In this document: in pieces, positions 8,508 through 16,340 of the stretch
Numbering within the stretch: position 1 is the stretch's first letter
Layout: each line of letters starts with the position of its first letter
NCBI RefSeq assembly: GCF_936943645.1
Contig: NZ_CAKZJO010000056.1
Location: 124,001-188,000 of the forward strand
Direction of reading: 5' to 3'
Source of the DNA: an uncultured Bradyrhizobium sp.
GTDB lineage: Bacteria > Pseudomonadota > Alphaproteobacteria > Rhizobiales > Xanthobacteraceae
Length of the DNA stretch: 64,000 nucleotides
Program-made: the position numbers and the translations under genes
Notes under the pieces: generated by a model
Database searches by the model: none
Told to the model about the DNA's origin: nothing
What the model saw: the letters and a program-made list of their open reading frames with translations, nothing else

Positions 8508-9752
8508 ATGTCCGGGAGCGTGGCGCCGATCGATTTCTCCGGCCTGATACGTGAGGGCGATCTCGTCGTGTGCGGGCAGGCGACGGCAGAGCCCGTCACC
8601 CTGACCGAAGCACTGATGGCGCAGGCTGCGCAACTTCCGCAGTTTCGCATGATGATCGGGCCGATATTCTCCGAGACGTTCTCCGCCGCGTGCGCTCCCA
8701 ACGTTGCGTTCCAGAGCTACGGCGTGATCGGCAACGCGCGCCGGCTTGCGAAGGCCGGGCGGCTCGACGTGATCCCGAGCAATTACAGCGCCTTTTGTGC
8801 CGACGTCGCCGCGCGCCGCCACAGGGCCGATGTCGTGCTGGTGCAGCTTGCGGAAGCCGGCAACGGCCGCTTGAGCGCGAGCCTCTCCAACGACTACGTC
8901 ATCGACGCCGCACGCGGCGCGCGTCTCGTCATCGCCGAGATCAATCCGGATGCGCCGTTCACGTTTGGAGCGGAATGGCCCGACGAGGTGCCGATTCATC
9001 TGCGCGTGACCGCGCGCCGGCCACCTGTCGAGCTGGCTTCGACGCTACCCGATGACATCTCAAAGCGTATTGCGGCGCATGCGGCGAGCCTGATCGCCGA
9101 CGGCAGCACGCTTCAGTTCGGGGTGGGGCGGATTCCGGACGCGATCCTCTCGTCGCTGTCTCATCTGCGCAATCTCGGCATTCACTCCGGCCTGATCAAC
9201 GATGCCGTCGTCGATCTGATCGCGTGCGGAGCGGTGACGAATGCAGAAAAGGGACTCGATGCCGGGATCACGGTCACCAATCAGGTGATCGGCACGCAGC
9301 GGCTCTACCGCTTCGTCCATGAGAACAGGGCGGTCGCGGTGCGGCCGACGTCTTACACGCATGGCCAGAACGTGCTGGCCCGGATCAATCGTCTGGTCGC
9401 GATCAACTCGGCACTCCAGGTCGGGCTCGACGGTAGCGTCAATTCCGAGACGCTGAACGGCGTTGCGATCGGCGCCATCGGTGGACAGCTCGATTTCGTG
9501 CGCGGGGCCAATGCCTCGCCAGGAGGAAGAGCGATCATCGCGCTGCCGGCGACGGCGTCCGACGGCAGCAGCCGGATCGTGACGGATGTCGAGACAGTGA
9601 CGACGCCGCGCGCCGATGTCGACGCCATCGTCACCGAATGGGGCATTGCGGAGCTGCGCGGCTGCGGCCTTGCCGAGCGCGCGCGCCGCATGATCGCGAT
9701 CGCCGCGCCCGAGCACTGCGATGCGCTGTCGGCGCGGCTCCGCGCGCGCTAG
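8508..9752 (+). CDS. Acetyl-CoA hydrolase/transferase family protein (Cat1/4-hydroxybutyrate CoA-transferase type)
   Basis: A 414-aa family I-type CoA-transferase or hydrolase. The C-terminal segment AIGGQLDFVRGANASPGGRAIIAL is the characteristic oxyanion/CoA-binding region, and GIHSGLINDAVVDLI follows the conserved domain order. The family includes succinyl-CoA:acetate and 4-hydroxybutyrate transferases, and an itaconate CoA-transferase in Yersinia (RipA). It is the last gene of the TRAP operon and ends one base before the convergent gene at 9754. Its presence gives the cluster a third CoA-activating enzyme. Confidence 0.87.
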   Translation: MSGSVAPIDFSGLIREGDLVVCGQATAEPVTLTEALMAQAAQLPQFRMMIGPIFSETFSAACAPNVAFQSYGVIGNARRLAKAGRLDVIPSNYSAFCADVAARRHRADVVLVQLAEAGNGRLSASLSNDYVIDAARGARLVIAEINPDAPFTFGAEWPDEVPIHLRVTARRPPVELASTLPDDISKRIAAHAASLIADGSTLQFGVGRIPDAILSSLSHLRNLGIHSGLINDAVVDLIACGAVTNAEKGLDAGITVTNQVIGTQRLYRFVHENRAVAVRPTSYTHGQNVLARINRLVAINSALQVGLDGSVNSETLNGVAIGAIGGQLDFVRGANASPGGRAIIALPATASDGSSRIVTDVETVTTPRADVDAIVTEWGIAELRGCGLAERARRMIAIAAPEHCDALSARLRAR

Positions 9753-9753
9753 T

Positions 9754-10290
9754 TCAGTTCATCATTGCGGCCGTCGGGCGCTGGCTCTCGCCGGAGCCGA
9801 TGATCCCGGGAAGGTCCGTCGCCTCGCCCGCGATCATGTGCGACATCCCCCAGAACAGATGGGCGAGGCGGGAGAACACCAGCCGTTCGCGTTCGGCGGG
9901 CACGGTACCTTCGGGGATCGTCACCGTCTCCAGGCCGACCACTTTCTTGAAGTCCGGCCAGATCGTCATCGACTGCGCGATCACGGAGTAGCAGCGCGGA
10001 TCGTCCTCACTCTCGTCGGCCGCCGCCGGCAGGCCCGGATATTGGGTCGGCGCGGCGTAGAACTTGTAGGCGCCGTAGCCGAGCTTGAGCAGGAATTTCT
10101 CGGGCACGGCGACGTCGGCGGCAAAGGACACCAGCCGTGCCTCGCTCAGCACCTCCGGATCGATCGCGCTGAGGTCCGACGCGTGGAGCGCCGAGCAGAA
10201 CGACAGATCGCGATTGTGCTCGCGGAGCAGATTGGCCAGCGGCTGCTGCTGTTGCACGGTGTCGGTGAGCAGGATGATGGTCTTGAGCAT
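9754..10290 (-). CDS. Small protein with weak resemblance to formyltransferases
   Basis: A 178-aa protein from the ATG at 10290; the frame runs on upstream but that part only shadows the next gene. No confident family is recognised. The stretch EARLVSFAADVAVPEKFLLKLGYGAYKFYAAPTQYPG resembles the part of formyltransferase folds where a backbone lobe leads into an NxHPSxLPxYxG-like segment, but the catalytic Asn/His are not evident. It follows the glycosyltransferase-like gene by 14 bases and is the last gene of a three-gene leftward operon. A sugar- or acyl-modifying role would fit the neighbours but is inference. Confidence 0.7.
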   Translation of the reverse strand: MLKTIILLTDTVQQQQPLANLLREHNRDLSFCSALHASDLSAIDPEVLSEARLVSFAADVAVPEKFLLKLGYGAYKFYAAPTQYPGLPAAADESEDDPRCYSVIAQSMTIWPDFKKVVGLETVTIPEGTVPAERERLVFSRLAHLFWGMSHMIAGEATDLPGIIGSGESQRPTAAMMN

Positions 10291-10304
10291 CGTGAAGGTC
10301 TCCC

Positions 10305-11657
10305 TCAGGGGAAAAGCCGGCGTGCGGTCATGACCGCGTCGTCGGAGGCGTGGCTGGCGAAGAAGTCGTTGGCGATGCGCTGTCCCGGCGCGATCTCCAG
10401 GATGCGGTAGTGTGCGAGGCTCGCCGCCTCGCGCGCGGCACCGACATCGTCCTGCCAGGCGCAGAGCGACAGCTCGAGCCGGCCGTATCCGCCGCAATCG
10501 GCGGCATAGGCACCGGTCACGGCTTCGACCGTTGCCGCCACCGCGCCTGCGTCGCTGGCCGAGACGTCGCGCAGGATCACGGCGATGCCGCTTCCGGTCG
10601 CGGCCTTCGAGGTCATCACCATGAAGGCGTCGCGGGCGCCGGTCCGGCCGGCGCGGCGCGCCGTGCGCACGATGCTTGCGAAGCCGGGGTCGGGACCGAG
10701 CTCCAGCGTCGCCGTCTGCTGGTCGTGCAGGATCGTCGCGCGCGAGGCGCCGAGGTCGCCCTTCAGCGCGTGATAGGAGCGCGGCAGCCAGACCGTATCG
10801 AGCGGCACCTGCGATGATGTCAGGCTCCAGGCTTGGTCCAGCAGATAGCCTTCCCAGATCGCAGGATAGGCGGCGGCGAGCTGTTGCCAGGCGCGAAGCA
10901 GCCGTTCCGCATGCGCGGAGCGGCGGAGATAGAGCGTGCGCGCCGACATCTCCCAGCGATTCCACTTGTGCAGGGCGACGTCGCAACCGAGGAACGAGGG
11001 CAGCAGGGGCGCCTCACGCAAGGTCGCGCCGGCATCGACGAACAGCAGCGGCTCGCGATATTTGTTCCACATCCGCACCATGAACTCAGCCGTCTCGAAG
11101 CAGAGCAGGCGGTCATCGAGCTGGGTGTCGATCGCTTCGATGTGACAATCGAGCTGCAGGCGCTCGAGCGATTGGCGGAGGCGGGGGGACGCGGCCTCGT
11201 CGACGCCGCGCGGATGACATGAGACGATCCGCGGTCGGAGGGCGGAGGCGTCTGCGGCGGCGAGGAATTTCGCCCAGCCGATGCCGCCCCACCACATTTC
11301 GTGCGGGCCGTCGGCGCCGCAGGGGCCGACGGTGCCGAATTCGGTCAGCTTGGATTTGAGGAAGTCGAAGCCGGGATTTTCGCTTCCGGGAATGACGACG
11401 GCGCAGGCGGGATTGAGCGAGCGGTAGAGCAGCTCGGCCGCGGCGCCGCTTGGCGGTTCCTTCAGAATGATGACGCCGCCGTGCCGCCCGTCCGGGACGC
11501 CATCGAGCGTGGGTGCACCATACTGGCCGACCAGCCAGCTCAGGCGGTCGTGCTGGGCCCGGCCCAGCCTGACGCCGCCAGCCTGCAGCACTTGATCAAG
11601 ATTTGCCTGCGTTGCGTCCCGCAATTCCGTGCCCCCAGTTAACCCCTGGGACTTCAA
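10305..11657 (-). CDS. Hypothetical protein, glycosyltransferase-like
   Basis: A protein of up to 450 aa. A central part (EPLLFVDAGATLREAPLLPSFLGCDVALHKW) resembles the acid-containing metal-binding loop and following strand of GT-A glycosyltransferases that handle nucleotide sugars (a hydrophobic strand, DxG/DxD, then a proline). The rest is not recognised. The start is uncertain: a TTG at 11657 gives 450 aa, but a TTG at 11624 has a better purine-rich upstream sequence. It is 26 bases downstream of the large HAD-domain gene and 14 bases upstream of the formyltransferase-like gene, so the three are probably co-transcribed. Confidence 0.7.
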   Translation of the reverse strand: MKSQGLTGGTELRDATQANLDQVLQAGGVRLGRAQHDRLSWLVGQYGAPTLDGVPDGRHGGVIILKEPPSGAAAELLYRSLNPACAVVIPGSENPGFDFLKSKLTEFGTVGPCGADGPHEMWWGGIGWAKFLAAADASALRPRIVSCHPRGVDEAASPRLRQSLERLQLDCHIEAIDTQLDDRLLCFETAEFMVRMWNKYREPLLFVDAGATLREAPLLPSFLGCDVALHKWNRWEMSARTLYLRRSAHAERLLRAWQQLAAAYPAIWEGYLLDQAWSLTSSQVPLDTVWLPRSYHALKGDLGASRATILHDQQTATLELGPDPGFASIVRTARRAGRTGARDAFMVMTSKAATGSGIAVILRDVSASDAGAVAATVEAVTGAYAADCGGYGRLELSLCAWQDDVGAAREAASLAHYRILEIAPGQRIANDFFASHASDDAVMTARRLFP

Positions 11658-11683
11658 CGGCTGGAGCGGCGCAATCAGGCGAA

Positions 11684-14098
11684 CTATTTGGGGCTGGCTC
11701 CGAGCGGCGTGATCGCGACGGAGTAGACCGCGATCTCCTGCGTCATCGGGGCGACGGGAATCAGCAGGCAGCCGTCCTCGCTTTCGGTGCGATAATGCGA
11801 GCCGTTCCTCTGCACGCCGGCATAGGTCAGGCTTTCGAAGGCGATACCGACTGCGTCCTGGCTTTCAGCGGCGTCGCGAACCTCGTCGGCGGACTGGATG
11901 GTCACGCCGTGCAGCAGGCCTTCGGGAGCGAATTTCCCCAGCGGCAGCGCGATCATGGCGATGCCCATGGCGCGCGAGAGGGGAATGCGCACGCGCAGCT
12001 CACCGAGGCCGGTGCGATGAACGGTGACCGCTTCCAGCGTCGCCTCGCCATTTCCGCGAAACAGGCCGATCTGAACCGAAATGCAGGGGCTTTCCTCGAA
12101 GACGTCGGCGGGCAGGCGGTTGGCGCCGAACAGCGCATACAGATAGGCGTGGGACGGCGAGAGGCGCGCAAAACAGCCTGCCAGCCACATCGGCGGCGCC
12201 GTGGCGGTGCAGGCGGCGGAGAGGCCGCGGGCGGTGATCTGGCGGCGCATGAAGCCGCTGTCGATCATCGGGGCCAGCGCATGGGTGCCGAGATTGACAT
12301 CATGCCTCAAATCGCCGAGCAGCATCAGCTCGTCGTCGTCGGGCAGCAGCAGAAGACGCGCCAATGTCGCCGCGCACCAGCGTGCGGCGACGTCGTCTGC
12401 AGCATAAGGGCTCAAGCGGAAGTCGAGCGCGACCTCTCCGGCGGATCCTGCAAAGGCGAGGGCGCCGGCCTGGATCTCGGCGGCCAGCACGATCTGGCTC
12501 TCGGGGCGCGGGTTGATCTCGCGCAGCACCTTGTCGCCGTCATAGTCGCGCACCGAGCCGTCGGCGGAGCAGCAGATCTGCTCCAGCAGTGCGATATTGC
12601 GGATCATCATGCGCTTGACGTGCGGGGTGACCACGAGGTCGGAAATGAAGCCCGCCGCGCTGTCGTCCTCGGCGACATCGTCGAAGGCATCGTCGAGCGA
12701 CATCAGATAGGCGCCGTGGAGGCGGATCTTGATGCCTTCGAGGTCGAAGATGCGACGCAGCGCCTTCTGCACGCTGCCGGAATAGCCGAGATCGGCCAGT
12801 ACGAGATCGGTGCAGTCGTCAAAGCCGGGGATAGCCTGACGCAGATAGGCGAGCAAGCGCGCGCGCAAGCCTGCCGCGAGCGTGACGATCTCGGCGGGAT
12901 CGATCAGTTTCGGAAGCGCCTCGGCGAGGTCTTCGCCGGAGGCGATGCCGCCGGGACAGCCGGCAAAGAACGTCGCGACCTTTGGCGGCATCATCTTCAT
13001 CATGTCGTGGAAGGTCGGCGCGTCGATCTTGAACACCTTGCTGAAGAGATCGATGAGCGGCTGGATCGTGTCGGCGGAGGCGATCAGGCCGACGCGGCGG
13101 TTGATCTCGAGATAGGCCGACGAGTTGCCATGAAGGCCCTGCCAGATCCGGTGTGGCAGAAAGCCGTCGCGGCCGAGAAAGCCGAGCGCGACCTGCCGGC
13201 CGGGCTCGGCGACCTCCGCGCAGCGCCGCGTGATGAAGGCGTCGAATGCGGTCATGACTGGGCCGAGCACGGTCATCCCGAGGTGAAAAGCTGGCGACCT
13301 CTCGGCGTTGCGTGCGGCGACCATACGCCGCAGCGTTCGCCCGCCATGATCGAGTCGCGACGGCGCGCCTGTGCACAGCAGCTCGAACAGGGCCGTCTCA
13401 CGCTGAAACTTCGAGGCGAGCTGCGCGGTTGCCTGCGGATAATAGCGGGGATGAATGCCGTGACGCTTCGCGCCCCTGATGTCGGCCTTGTCATTGTCGC
13501 CGACGTGAAAGGAGGCGTCGGCGTCGATGCCCTGTTCGGCGAGATAGGTGGCGAACAAGGTCTCGCTCTTGCTGCTGCCGTGGTCACAGGACGCGTAGAG
13601 GAAGTCCCAGTCCAGCCCGGGATGGCAAGCGCGCAGCAGGCGCGCCAGCCGGCCAGTGTCCCAATAGGTGTCCGAGATGAATCCGACGCGATGGCCGGCG
13701 CACTTCATGTCCAGATATTGCCTGATCATGTCCGGGTTGGCGCGGCAGAGCTCGATCTCGGCGGCAAATTCTGATTCGACGAGGTCGTTCATGTCTCTTG
13801 GTGAAAGGCCGAACAGCCTGAACGGAAAAAAGGAATAGATCTCGTCGATATGCACTTCGCTCGCGCCGCGCTTCTCCTTTGCGGTCCGACGCGCACGCGA
13901 TTCGGCCTGGATGCGATGCTGAACGAAACTCGCGGAAACATTCGGACAAGATCGTGAAATGCCCGATAGCTCGTAAGTCCTTTCAAATACGCCATCTGCC
14001 GTCGTGCATGCGCGCAGCAGAAATGTATCGAAAACATCGAACGACCAAGCAGAAACAATTTGCGCGCCGCGCTCCGCGCTGGCCGTTGCGATCTTCAT
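11684..14098 (-). CDS. Large HAD-superfamily protein with C-terminal extension
   Basis: An 804-aa protein. The first ~250 residues form a HAD phosphohydrolase: motif I SFDVFDTFLLR (DxxDT) near residue 20, motif II GFISDTYWD near 158, lysine motif III SSKSETLF near 193, and motif IV FHVGDNDKADIRGAKRHGI near 210. The remaining ~550 residues are not recognised. Similar long HAD proteins occur in polysaccharide and surface-glycan clusters in other bacteria, which fits the glycosyltransferase-like gene that follows. It is the first gene of the leftward operon and diverges from the ECF sigma/flagellin genes across a 513-base gap. Confidence 0.8.
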   Translation of the reverse strand: MKIATASAERGAQIVSAWSFDVFDTFLLRACTTADGVFERTYELSGISRSCPNVSASFVQHRIQAESRARRTAKEKRGASEVHIDEIYSFFPFRLFGLSPRDMNDLVESEFAAEIELCRANPDMIRQYLDMKCAGHRVGFISDTYWDTGRLARLLRACHPGLDWDFLYASCDHGSSKSETLFATYLAEQGIDADASFHVGDNDKADIRGAKRHGIHPRYYPQATAQLASKFQRETALFELLCTGAPSRLDHGGRTLRRMVAARNAERSPAFHLGMTVLGPVMTAFDAFITRRCAEVAEPGRQVALGFLGRDGFLPHRIWQGLHGNSSAYLEINRRVGLIASADTIQPLIDLFSKVFKIDAPTFHDMMKMMPPKVATFFAGCPGGIASGEDLAEALPKLIDPAEIVTLAAGLRARLLAYLRQAIPGFDDCTDLVLADLGYSGSVQKALRRIFDLEGIKIRLHGAYLMSLDDAFDDVAEDDSAAGFISDLVVTPHVKRMMIRNIALLEQICCSADGSVRDYDGDKVLREINPRPESQIVLAAEIQAGALAFAGSAGEVALDFRLSPYAADDVAARWCAATLARLLLLPDDDELMLLGDLRHDVNLGTHALAPMIDSGFMRRQITARGLSAACTATAPPMWLAGCFARLSPSHAYLYALFGANRLPADVFEESPCISVQIGLFRGNGEATLEAVTVHRTGLGELRVRIPLSRAMGIAMIALPLGKFAPEGLLHGVTIQSADEVRDAAESQDAVGIAFESLTYAGVQRNGSHYRTESEDGCLLIPVAPMTQEIAVYSVAITPLGASPK

Positions 14099-14611
14099 GC
14101 GGCAATTCCCCGTCCACCAACGTGATTAACGTGCACAGACGCGGAGTCAGGCGCCACGCGTGCGAAAAAAATTCACGCACGATTCAAAATCGTGTTCGTC
14201 GCGACTGACAGATTCAAAAAAATCGCTAGGTTCGAAAAAGGTGATTCGGAAAAAATTGCCGAGTGCGAAAGTCGTCTGGCGTTCATTCACACTCGGAAAC
14301 AATCGCTTCTTGATGCGCAAGGCGCGCGTCGCGTTTGATCACCTAGTGCCGCGTAACTTCAGCGTTTTCTTCCCGCTGCATCTGTTCAGGATGAATGATC
14401 CGCCATGGCGCGAGACGATGTGACGATTGCAGACTTGATGCGCGAGACGATCGCGCGGTCGGCAATTATTGCCCGATGCTCGGCAAAAGATTCCGGATAA
14501 CATCTTGAAAAACAACAAAAATTATCCGCCTGGATTGTTTTGGCCCCGCGTTCAACGCCTGGAAGCCGTGTGGCATGTGCGCCGCCGGCATTGCGGGTTG
14601 GAGGTTGCGGG
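14099..14611. other. AT-rich divergent intergenic region with short palindromes
   Basis: A 513-base gap between the HAD gene and the ECF sigma gene, visibly richer in A and T than its flanks. It holds CACGAT-5-ATCGTG at 14178-14194, GGCAATTATTGCC at 14461-14473, and CGGATAA (14494-14500) matched by TTATCCG (14522-14528). Several TTCAAAA/TTCGAAAA tracts lie at 14180-14245. An open frame at 14160-14423 has no family match or ribosome site and is not called. The region probably carries promoters for both flanking operons; no consensus could be assigned. Confidence 0.45.
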
Positions 14612-15310
14612 ATGAGTTACGCTGCTGATGTCTGGGCTCCCGCCGAGGCCGAGATCACGACAACCATGCCGGCCGATGCGATCGTGCCGGTGATGCCTTC
14701 GGTGCCGCTCGCGCCGGACAGCGCGCCCGTCACGGCCGATGTCGTTTACGACGAGGACAGTGAGCTCCTCGACAGGCTCGCAACCGGCGACGAGGCTGCC
14801 TTCCGCATGTTGGTCGAGCGTCACATCGACCGTGCCTACGCCATCGCGCTGCGCATCGTCGGCAATGCCGCCGATGCCGAGGACGTGGTGCAGGACACCA
14901 TGCTCAAGATCTGGAGCCATCGCGGGCGCTGGCAGCACGGCCGCGCCAAGTTCTCGACCTGGCTCTATCGCGTCATCTCCAATCGCTGCATCGATCTGCG
15001 CCGCAAGCCGCGGACCGAGAATGTCGAGACGGTGCCCGAAGTCGCGGACGGCCAGCCCGGCGCGGTCGAGCTCATCGAGCGCAACGAATTGAACGGCATG
15101 CTCGAGATCGCGATGCAGCGTCTGCCGGAGCAGCAGCGCATCGCGGTGATCTTCTCGTATCACGAGAACATGAGCAACGGCGAGATCGCCGAGGTGATGG
15201 ACACGACGGTGGCCGCCGTCGAGTCACTGCTCAAGCGCGGGCGCCAGCAACTGCGTCAGCTCCTGCGCAAGCACGAGCGCGACATCCGCACCGCGTTTAC
15301 CGATTGCTAA
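14612..15310 (+). CDS. ECF-family RNA polymerase sigma factor
   Basis: A 232-aa sigma-70 family factor of the ECF group. A low-complexity N-terminal tail of ~50 residues precedes region 2 (FRMLVERHIDRAYAIALRIVGNAADAEDVVQDTMLKIW, FSTWLYRVISNRCIDLRRK) and region 4 (LPEQQRIAVIFSYHENMSNGEIAEVMDTTVAAVESLLKRGRQQL). The ATG at 14612 follows TGGAGG. Such factors usually sit beside an anti-sigma gene; here the next gene is flagellin, and a small protein of a type often paired with ECF factors lies 3.3 kb downstream at 18640. It could be a regulator of the flagellar genes, but its target promoters are unknown. Confidence 0.9.
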   Translation: MSYAADVWAPAEAEITTTMPADAIVPVMPSVPLAPDSAPVTADVVYDEDSELLDRLATGDEAAFRMLVERHIDRAYAIALRIVGNAADAEDVVQDTMLKIWSHRGRWQHGRAKFSTWLYRVISNRCIDLRRKPRTENVETVPEVADGQPGAVELIERNELNGMLEIAMQRLPEQQRIAVIFSYHENMSNGEIAEVMDTTVAAVESLLKRGRQQLRQLLRKHERDIRTAFTDC

Positions 15311-15325
15311 CCATAAAATTCCCCT

Positions 15326-15341
15326 CGCGAAAGTTTTCGCG
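15326..15341 (+). terminator. Short hairpin between ECF sigma gene and flagellin
   Basis: CGCGAAA (15326-15332) and TTTCGCG (15335-15341) form a perfect 7-bp inverted repeat with a two-base loop, 15 bases after the sigma-factor stop. A two-base loop is tight, and no T-run follows. It may be a weak terminator or part of the flagellin leader. Confidence 0.3.
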
Positions 15342-15454
15342 CCTGATCTCCTTGCACTCCGCCGTTTGAGCGAACGGACGGGGCTGCGGTCCGCGTCGTC
15401 GTAAGTCGGTTTCAACGATGCGGCACGCCATGCCCATCAGCACAGGAGCTTCCA

Positions 15455-16279
15455 ATGCCCGCAATCAACACCAATACCGCCGCCAACGCTGCGGTGCGTT
15501 ATCTCAACATCAACTCCTCGCAGGAAACCTCGTCGCTCTCCAAGCTGTCGAGCGGCTCGCGCATCACCTCGGCGTCCGACGACGCCGCCGGGCTTGCGAT
15601 CTCAACCCGCATCTCCTCGGACGTCACCACGCTGCAGCAGGCCGCGACCAATGCCTCGCAGGCCACCGCGATCCTGCAGACCGCTGATGGCGGCGCCTCG
15701 AACATTTCCGACATCCTCGCCCGAATGAAGTCGCTGGCTTCCGAGTCCGCCTCGGGCACCACCACCGACTCCAGCCGCGCCTACATCAACTCGGAATTCA
15801 CGCAGCTCACGAGCGAAATCGATTCGATCGCCTCCGGCACCCGCTATTCCAGCCAGAGCCTGCTCGACGGCTCCAGCGTGTTCGCCTCGGGCGTCTCCGT
15901 CCTGGTCGGCTCCTCGGGGTCTGACACCATCACCATCACGCTCACGAGCCTGACGGCCTCGTCGCTCGGCGTCTCCTCGCTTGACGTCAGCACGCTGTCG
16001 GACGCGACCTCGGCACTGACAGCGCTGGACACGGCGATCGACACCGTCTCGGCCGCCCGCGCCAGCATCGGCGCCCAGGAATCCCGGTTCAACTTCAGCG
16101 CGGACTCGATCTCGACCCAGACCCAGAACCTGCAATCGGCCAACTCGGCGATCAAGGACGTCGACATCGCGGCCGAGCAGTCGAAGCTGTCCTCGGCGGA
16201 AGTGAAGACCCAGGCCGCCGTGTCGGCGCTCGCCGCGGCGAACCAGATGCCGCAGTACCTGCTCAAGCTGCTGGGCTGA
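15455..16279 (+). CDS. fliC: Flagellin (short, D0/D1 only)
   Basis: A 274-aa flagellin. The N-terminal coiled region (INTNTAANAAVRYLNINSSQETSSLSKLSSGSRITSASDDAAGLAIS) and C-terminal region (SAIKDVDIAAEQSKLSSAEVKTQAAVSALAAANQMPQYLLKLLG) match the conserved D0/D1 domains. Only about 50 residues lie between them, so the exposed D2/D3 domains are almost absent. The composition is rich in Ser, Thr and Asp. The start follows CAGGAGC. A GC-rich hairpin follows the stop, and fliD and fliS lie downstream. Confidence 0.95.
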   Translation: MPAINTNTAANAAVRYLNINSSQETSSLSKLSSGSRITSASDDAAGLAISTRISSDVTTLQQAATNASQATAILQTADGGASNISDILARMKSLASESASGTTTDSSRAYINSEFTQLTSEIDSIASGTRYSSQSLLDGSSVFASGVSVLVGSSGSDTITITLTSLTASSLGVSSLDVSTLSDATSALTALDTAIDTVSAARASIGAQESRFNFSADSISTQTQNLQSANSAIKDVDIAAEQSKLSSAEVKTQAAVSALAAANQMPQYLLKLLG

Positions 16280-16290
16280 TGACGATACAA

Positions 16291-16315
16291 GCGGGCCGGC
16301 ATGATGCCGGCCCGC
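16291..16315 (+). terminator. GC-rich hairpin after flagellin
   Basis: GCGGGCCGGC (16291-16300) and GCCGGCCCGC (16306-16315) are exact reverse complements around ATGAT. The hairpin begins 11 bases after the flagellin stop, and CTCCT follows. It is likely a partial terminator or an mRNA stabiliser that sets flagellin apart from the lower-level fliD. Confidence 0.65.
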
Positions 16316-16340
16316 CTCCTACCAGGGACAGCCAGGCAAA

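Noticed and set aside
11603..13774. A 723-codon open frame on the plus strand
   Set aside because: It is antisense to the HAD-domain gene, has no family motif, and its composition is that of a shadow frame.
14160..14423. An 87-codon frame rich in Lys and Arg in the gap before the sigma gene
   Set aside because: It has no ribosome site or family match, and its codon use does not follow the high-GC pattern of the neighbours.
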